Shown piece by piece: positions 61,255 to 64,000 of a DNA stretch of 64,000 nt. Source of the DNA: Planctomycetota bacterium. GTDB taxonomy: Bacteria; Planctomycetota; UBA8742; UBA2392. The DNA lies in assembly GCA_003576915.1 (NCBI GenBank), contig QEVF01000001.1, forward strand, positions 1-64,000, read 5' to 3'. The notes under the pieces were generated by a model. It saw nothing but the letters and a program-made list of their open reading frames with translations. It did no database searches and was not told the DNA's origin. Position 1 is the stretch's first letter. Every line of letters begins with the position of its first letter. Both the position numbers and the translations under genes were made by a program.

Positions 61255-62559
61255 TCAGGCCGGTTTCATCATTGTCTTGACGTCCGCCACGAGCATCCTG
61301 GGCGAGAGCCAGTCCACACCCTGAACATGCGCCAGCGAGGGCGGCACGTAGGTACAGTAGGGCTCGCTGGCCATGTAGTCGCCCGTGACCGCAAAGGCGC
61401 GCGAGCGCGCGCCCCCGCAGACGTCGCGGAAGTCGCAGGCAAAGCACTTGCCCTTGAGCTGCGAGAAATCGCGCATGCGCACGAGATCAACTTGCTTGCG
61501 GTAGATCTCGACAATGTTCTGCTTCTTCACGTTGCCGCACTTCAAGGGCAAGAACCCCGAGGGGTAAACCTCGCCGTGGTGGTCAATGAAGATAAATCCG
61601 TTGCCGTCGTTTACGCCGCGGGCGGCCCGGCCCATGGCGTCGCCGCGTGACCACGCGCCGGGCAGCATCGGGCGCAACACCCACGGCGGCGGCGCATCCT
61701 TGCCGGTGGCTTCGGCGGGGCCGCCAATCTGGCCGTCGGAACCATAAACTGCGTTGGGCGGCACGTAACGCATCGAGTCCGCGGCGCGGCCTTCTTCGCG
61801 CTGGTGCTGCAACACGATGCGGCGGTAATGCGGCGCGCTTGTGGCTTTGAAGTCGAACTGGGCTTTCTTTGCGGTCTGGTAGAGCTTTTCGAGCACCTGC
61901 TCGTATTGCTCGGGTGAAATCTCGTCCTTCTCTTCGCCGCGCCCCGTGGGCACGAGGAAGAACGCGCTCCAGAGCGTCAGCCCAAGCCCCTGCATGAGGG
62001 CACAGAGGTTGTCAATGTCGTTGAGGTTCCAGCGCGAGATCGTAGTGTTGATCTGGACGGTCAGACCCTCGGCAATCGCATCCTTGATGGCGCGCAGGGT
62101 GTGGTCGTAGCTGCCCGGTTGACGGCGGAAGTTGTCGTGGATTTCCTTGGTGCTGCCGTCGAGCGATATGGCCATGCGAGTGAGACCGGCCTCCTTCATT
62201 TTGTGAATCGCTTCGCGCGTGAGCAAACCCGTGGCACTGGGCGTGACGGCGCAGCGCAGGCCGACTTTGTCGGCGTGGCGGATGAACTCGTAAACGTCAG
62301 GCCGCTTGATGGGGTCGCCGCCGGTGATCACGAACAGCGGCTTGGCCGTGGGGCTGAAACCGGCGATGTCCTCAATCAGTTTGAGGCCCTGCTCAGTGGT
62401 GAGTTCGAGCGGGTCGCGGTTGGGAATGGCCTCGGCGCGGCAGTGCACGCAGCGCAGGTCGCAGGCCCGGGTGATTTCCCAGATGGCAATGAAGGGGCTG
62501 ACATTGAAGTCGATGTCGAAGAAGTTGGGTTTGCCGCGGTGTTCGGTGGTCTGGCTCAT
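61255..62559 (-). CDS. Radical SAM/SPASM domain protein
   Basis: A 434-residue enzyme. Radical SAM motif CDLRCVHC in IAIWEITRACDLRCVHCRAE, then VITGGDP and ISLDGSTKEIHDNFR. The C-terminal SPASM-type cluster region has LKCGNV, KCFACDFRDVCGGARS and EPYCTY. It resembles the NirJ/AhbD-like group of SPASM proteins (heme d1 or heme synthesis, or peptide modification). No precursor peptide or heme gene is next to it, so the substrate is open. A promoter with a 33-nt leader-side spacing lies upstream. ATG 62559 starts the conserved part; the in-frame extension upstream lacks support. Confidence 0.85.
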   Translation of the reverse strand: MSQTTEHRGKPNFFDIDFNVSPFIAIWEITRACDLRCVHCRAEAIPNRDPLELTTEQGLKLIEDIAGFSPTAKPLFVITGGDPIKRPDVYEFIRHADKVGLRCAVTPSATGLLTREAIHKMKEAGLTRMAISLDGSTKEIHDNFRRQPGSYDHTLRAIKDAIAEGLTVQINTTISRWNLNDIDNLCALMQGLGLTLWSAFFLVPTGRGEEKDEISPEQYEQVLEKLYQTAKKAQFDFKATSAPHYRRIVLQHQREEGRAADSMRYVPPNAVYGSDGQIGGPAEATGKDAPPPWVLRPMLPGAWSRGDAMGRAARGVNDGNGFIFIDHHGEVYPSGFLPLKCGNVKKQNIVEIYRKQVDLVRMRDFSQLKGKCFACDFRDVCGGARSRAFAVTGDYMASEPYCTYVPPSLAHVQGVDWLSPRMLVADVKTMMKPA

Positions 62560-62589
62560 GGATGCTCGCGTTTGGCCCTGCCCGCAGCG

Positions 62590-62617
62590 ATTGTAGCAGC
62601 ACCCTTGGCCCAGGTAA
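62590..62617 (-). promoter_or_regulatory. Predicted promoter of the radical SAM gene
   Basis: Minus strand: TTACCT (62612-62617), a 16-bp spacer and TACAAT (62590-62595), about 30 nt before the start codon at 62559. Confidence 0.45.
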
Positions 62618-62709
62618 CCCGCCACTGATCTCTGCAGTATCTTTTGTGCGGTGCGGCACGCCCCGCTCCACCGCTTGTTGCCAAACCGCCGGCAGACATT
62701 TGAAATGCC

Positions 62710-62715
62710 TACAAT
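62710..62715 (+). promoter_or_regulatory. -10-like TACAAT upstream of the last gene
   Basis: TACAAT ends 34 nt before ATG 62750; no clear -35 box lies at the right distance. Confidence 0.3.
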
Positions 62716-62749
62716 GCTCAAGCGGGTGCCGTGCAAGGATCCGTGCGCC

Positions 62750-64000
62750 ATGGAAAATCGTACACCCTTCCGACGTTACGCCTTTGTTGCCCTGATCACG
62801 CTTTTGCTGGGCCTTGCCGCGCTCTTTGGCCACATGCTTTACCTCCAGTTGAAGTTTCCGGCACGACCTGAAACAACCTACCCAACATCGGAGCCGCTCA
62901 GGCAGGCCCCCGGAACCCCATCGCGGCAGGAAACCGCGGCGAAGCCCAATGCCGCCGGCAGGACGCCTCAAGCGCCCCCTTACGCGGCCGCCGTGGGCGA
63001 ATCCGGCCCCGAGGAAATGGTCGCCGTGCGGGTGGTCGCCATTGACGAGCAGGGTCAACCCGTCGCCGGTGTGGAAATTGAAGCCACGGCCCACCACGGG
63101 GGTTCTGGTCGACCGACCACGCGGGTTCTCGCCCCCCTTTTAACCGACGCCGAGGGCAGGACCGTCGCGCGGGTCCCCGCAGAGTGGACGTTGGACCTTC
63201 GGCTCGTTTCGGAACACTGGTTTTGTCCGAAGGTCCGACTGGAGGTCGGAGCAGCCGCCCAGACTGTAACCTTGAAACTGGTGAGAACCGCGCCCCTGCG
63301 GGTGCGGGTCACCTATGGGGACCAACAGCCCTTTGTCGGGTCAGTCAGCATCTGTAGCCCGCAATGGTTATCGGGTCAGGACCCCCAGCCCTCTCACTAC
63401 TCCAGCTTCACTTCAACGGATGCACGGGGAGAATGCAGCTTCTCGGGCGTGCCCACGGACCAGGGTGCAACCATCACCGCCTTCTCTCCGCGGGCCGGGT
63501 ACGACAAGCACTATCACCAGGTAAGCGTCGAGGCCCTCCGGGCCCGCGCCGTCATTGAAGTTGTCATCCCGGCATCCAGCATGCCCAAAGGGGTGCTGAA
63601 GATCGATTTGTCCGCCTTCGCCGGCGCCCTCGACCGCAACCCTTCAGGGCCCGTGAACGCCACGGCGCACGTCCGTGTGAGGAATGAAAAGCTGGCCGTA
63701 CACTTCTTCGCACAGGCGGTGCCCCTGCATGGCGATGGACCAAAGCACGCCCACATCGTGACGACCCAGCAAATGCCTGAGGGGGACTACCAAGTCATCG
63801 TCACGGGTGAGGGCATGGCTTGGACAAGCGGCATCTTCAAGCTGGCCGGAGGAGAAGAGCGACTGCTCGTCGCCGCGCCGCAGGCGGGGGCGACGGTACA
63901 ATGCACGATCACGGACGCCACAGGACTTGCCCTCCCCGGGGCAGTCTTGCGCCTCTGGGAAGGCATCTATCCCGCCTGGCCGGCCAGAGCTGTGGAAGGC
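62750..64000 (+). CDS. Membrane-anchored carboxypeptidase-regulatory-like protein (3' end outside the window)
   Basis: The frame is open for all 417 codons to the window edge. The start MENRTPFRRYAFVALITLLL and the following hydrophobic residues form one transmembrane helix (about 11-33), then a Pro/Ala/Thr-rich linker. Beta-sandwich units follow: VAIDEQGQPVAGVEIEATA, LLTDAEGRTVARVPAEW and TITDATGLALPGAVLRLWEG are CarboxypepD_reg-like starts. The same plan is seen at 31069-32772, so the two are probably paralogues, here in normal G+C-rich codon use. No catalytic motif. It is divergent from the radical SAM gene. The ligand and the missing C terminus are unknown. Confidence 0.82.
   Translation, partial: MENRTPFRRYAFVALITLLLGLAALFGHMLYLQLKFPARPETTYPTSEPLRQAPGTPSRQETAAKPNAAGRTPQAPPYAAAVGESGPEEMVAVRVVAIDEQGQPVAGVEIEATAHHGGSGRPTTRVLAPLLTDAEGRTVARVPAEWTLDLRLVSEHWFCPKVRLEVGAAAQTVTLKLVRTAPLRVRVTYGDQQPFVGSVSICSPQWLSGQDPQPSHYSSFTSTDARGECSFSGVPTDQGATITAFSPRAGYDKHYHQVSVEALRARAVIEVVIPASSMPKGVLKIDLSAFAGALDRNPSGPVNATAHVRVRNEKLAVHFFAQAVPLHGDGPKHAHIVTTQQMPEGDYQVIVTGEGMAWTSGIFKLAGGEERLLVAAPQAGATVQCTITDATGLALPGAVLRLWEGIYPAWPARAVEG

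Overview
The window is G+C-rich, tightly packed bacterial chromosome carrying about 48 protein genes on both strands. I see no rRNA, tRNA, CRISPR array, insertion sequence or phage gene. Most likely the source is a member of the Planctomycetota or a close relative. The reasons are two very large Ser/Thr kinases fused to TPR arrays, many secreted or lipid-anchored proteins of no known function, an alpha/alpha-toroid protein, a GEVED and Ig-like surface protein, and a GyrA quinolone-region sequence ([17 protein letters not shown]) of the kind I associate with that phylum. This assignment is inference. A phylogeny of GyrA, SerS or Dxr would settle it.

Layout. 1-5.6 kb: tail of an exported protein, a giant kinase, nusB and ribH, with two copies of a diverged intergenic repeat. 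5.7-11.1 kb: an operon of four exported proteins (two lipoproteins, then two related helical-repeat proteins) ending at a strong hairpin. 11.1-16.7 kb: two small membrane proteins, gyrA and a lipoprotein cyclophilin. 16.7-20.1 kb: an oxidative-stress block on the minus strand (a cysteine-free PerR-like regulator, rubrerythrin, a GlpC/HdrD-like Fe-S protein and a DUF3501 protein). 20.1-27.5 kb: acetyltransferase, MgtC/DUF4010 transporter, DEDD exonuclease, split YeeE/YedE sulfur transporter, purine nucleoside phosphorylase, KAP-type NTPase and two TPR proteins. 27.7-30.0 kb: def, a zinc-ribbon protein and dxr. 30.0-33.9 kb: a visibly less G+C-rich patch holding four exported or hypothetical genes behind an elaborate regulatory region (a 26-bp perfect palindrome and a promoter whose spacer holds nine consecutive G). 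33.9-39.3 kb: nadB, serS, an amidohydrolase and moaA. 39.3-42.6 kb: a translationally coupled three-gene operon (NnrS/CcoN-like membrane protein fused to DUF1858- and ScdA_N-like modules, an FmdE-like protein and a hemerythrin), which looks like a nitric-oxide or iron-sulfur-repair module. 42.6-46.7 kb: a second giant kinase, with a C-terminal PDZ domain. 46.9-64 kb: an HTH/TPR regulator divergent from a 1146-residue surface protein, a peptidase and a membrane protein, dipeptidase, TPR protein, toroid protein, nadA, a radical SAM/SPASM enzyme and the start of a membrane-anchored carboxypeptidase-regulatory-like protein.

Expression. Many genes lack a Shine-Dalgarno sequence. Several instead have a good -10 hexamer ending only 6-11 nt before the start codon, which suggests that leaderless or near-leaderless mRNAs are common here. 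Metabolically the window implies de novo NAD synthesis from aspartate (NadA and NadB), riboflavin synthesis, the MEP isoprenoid route and molybdenum cofactor synthesis. It also carries peroxide and nitrosative stress defences typical of a facultative or microaerophilic cell.
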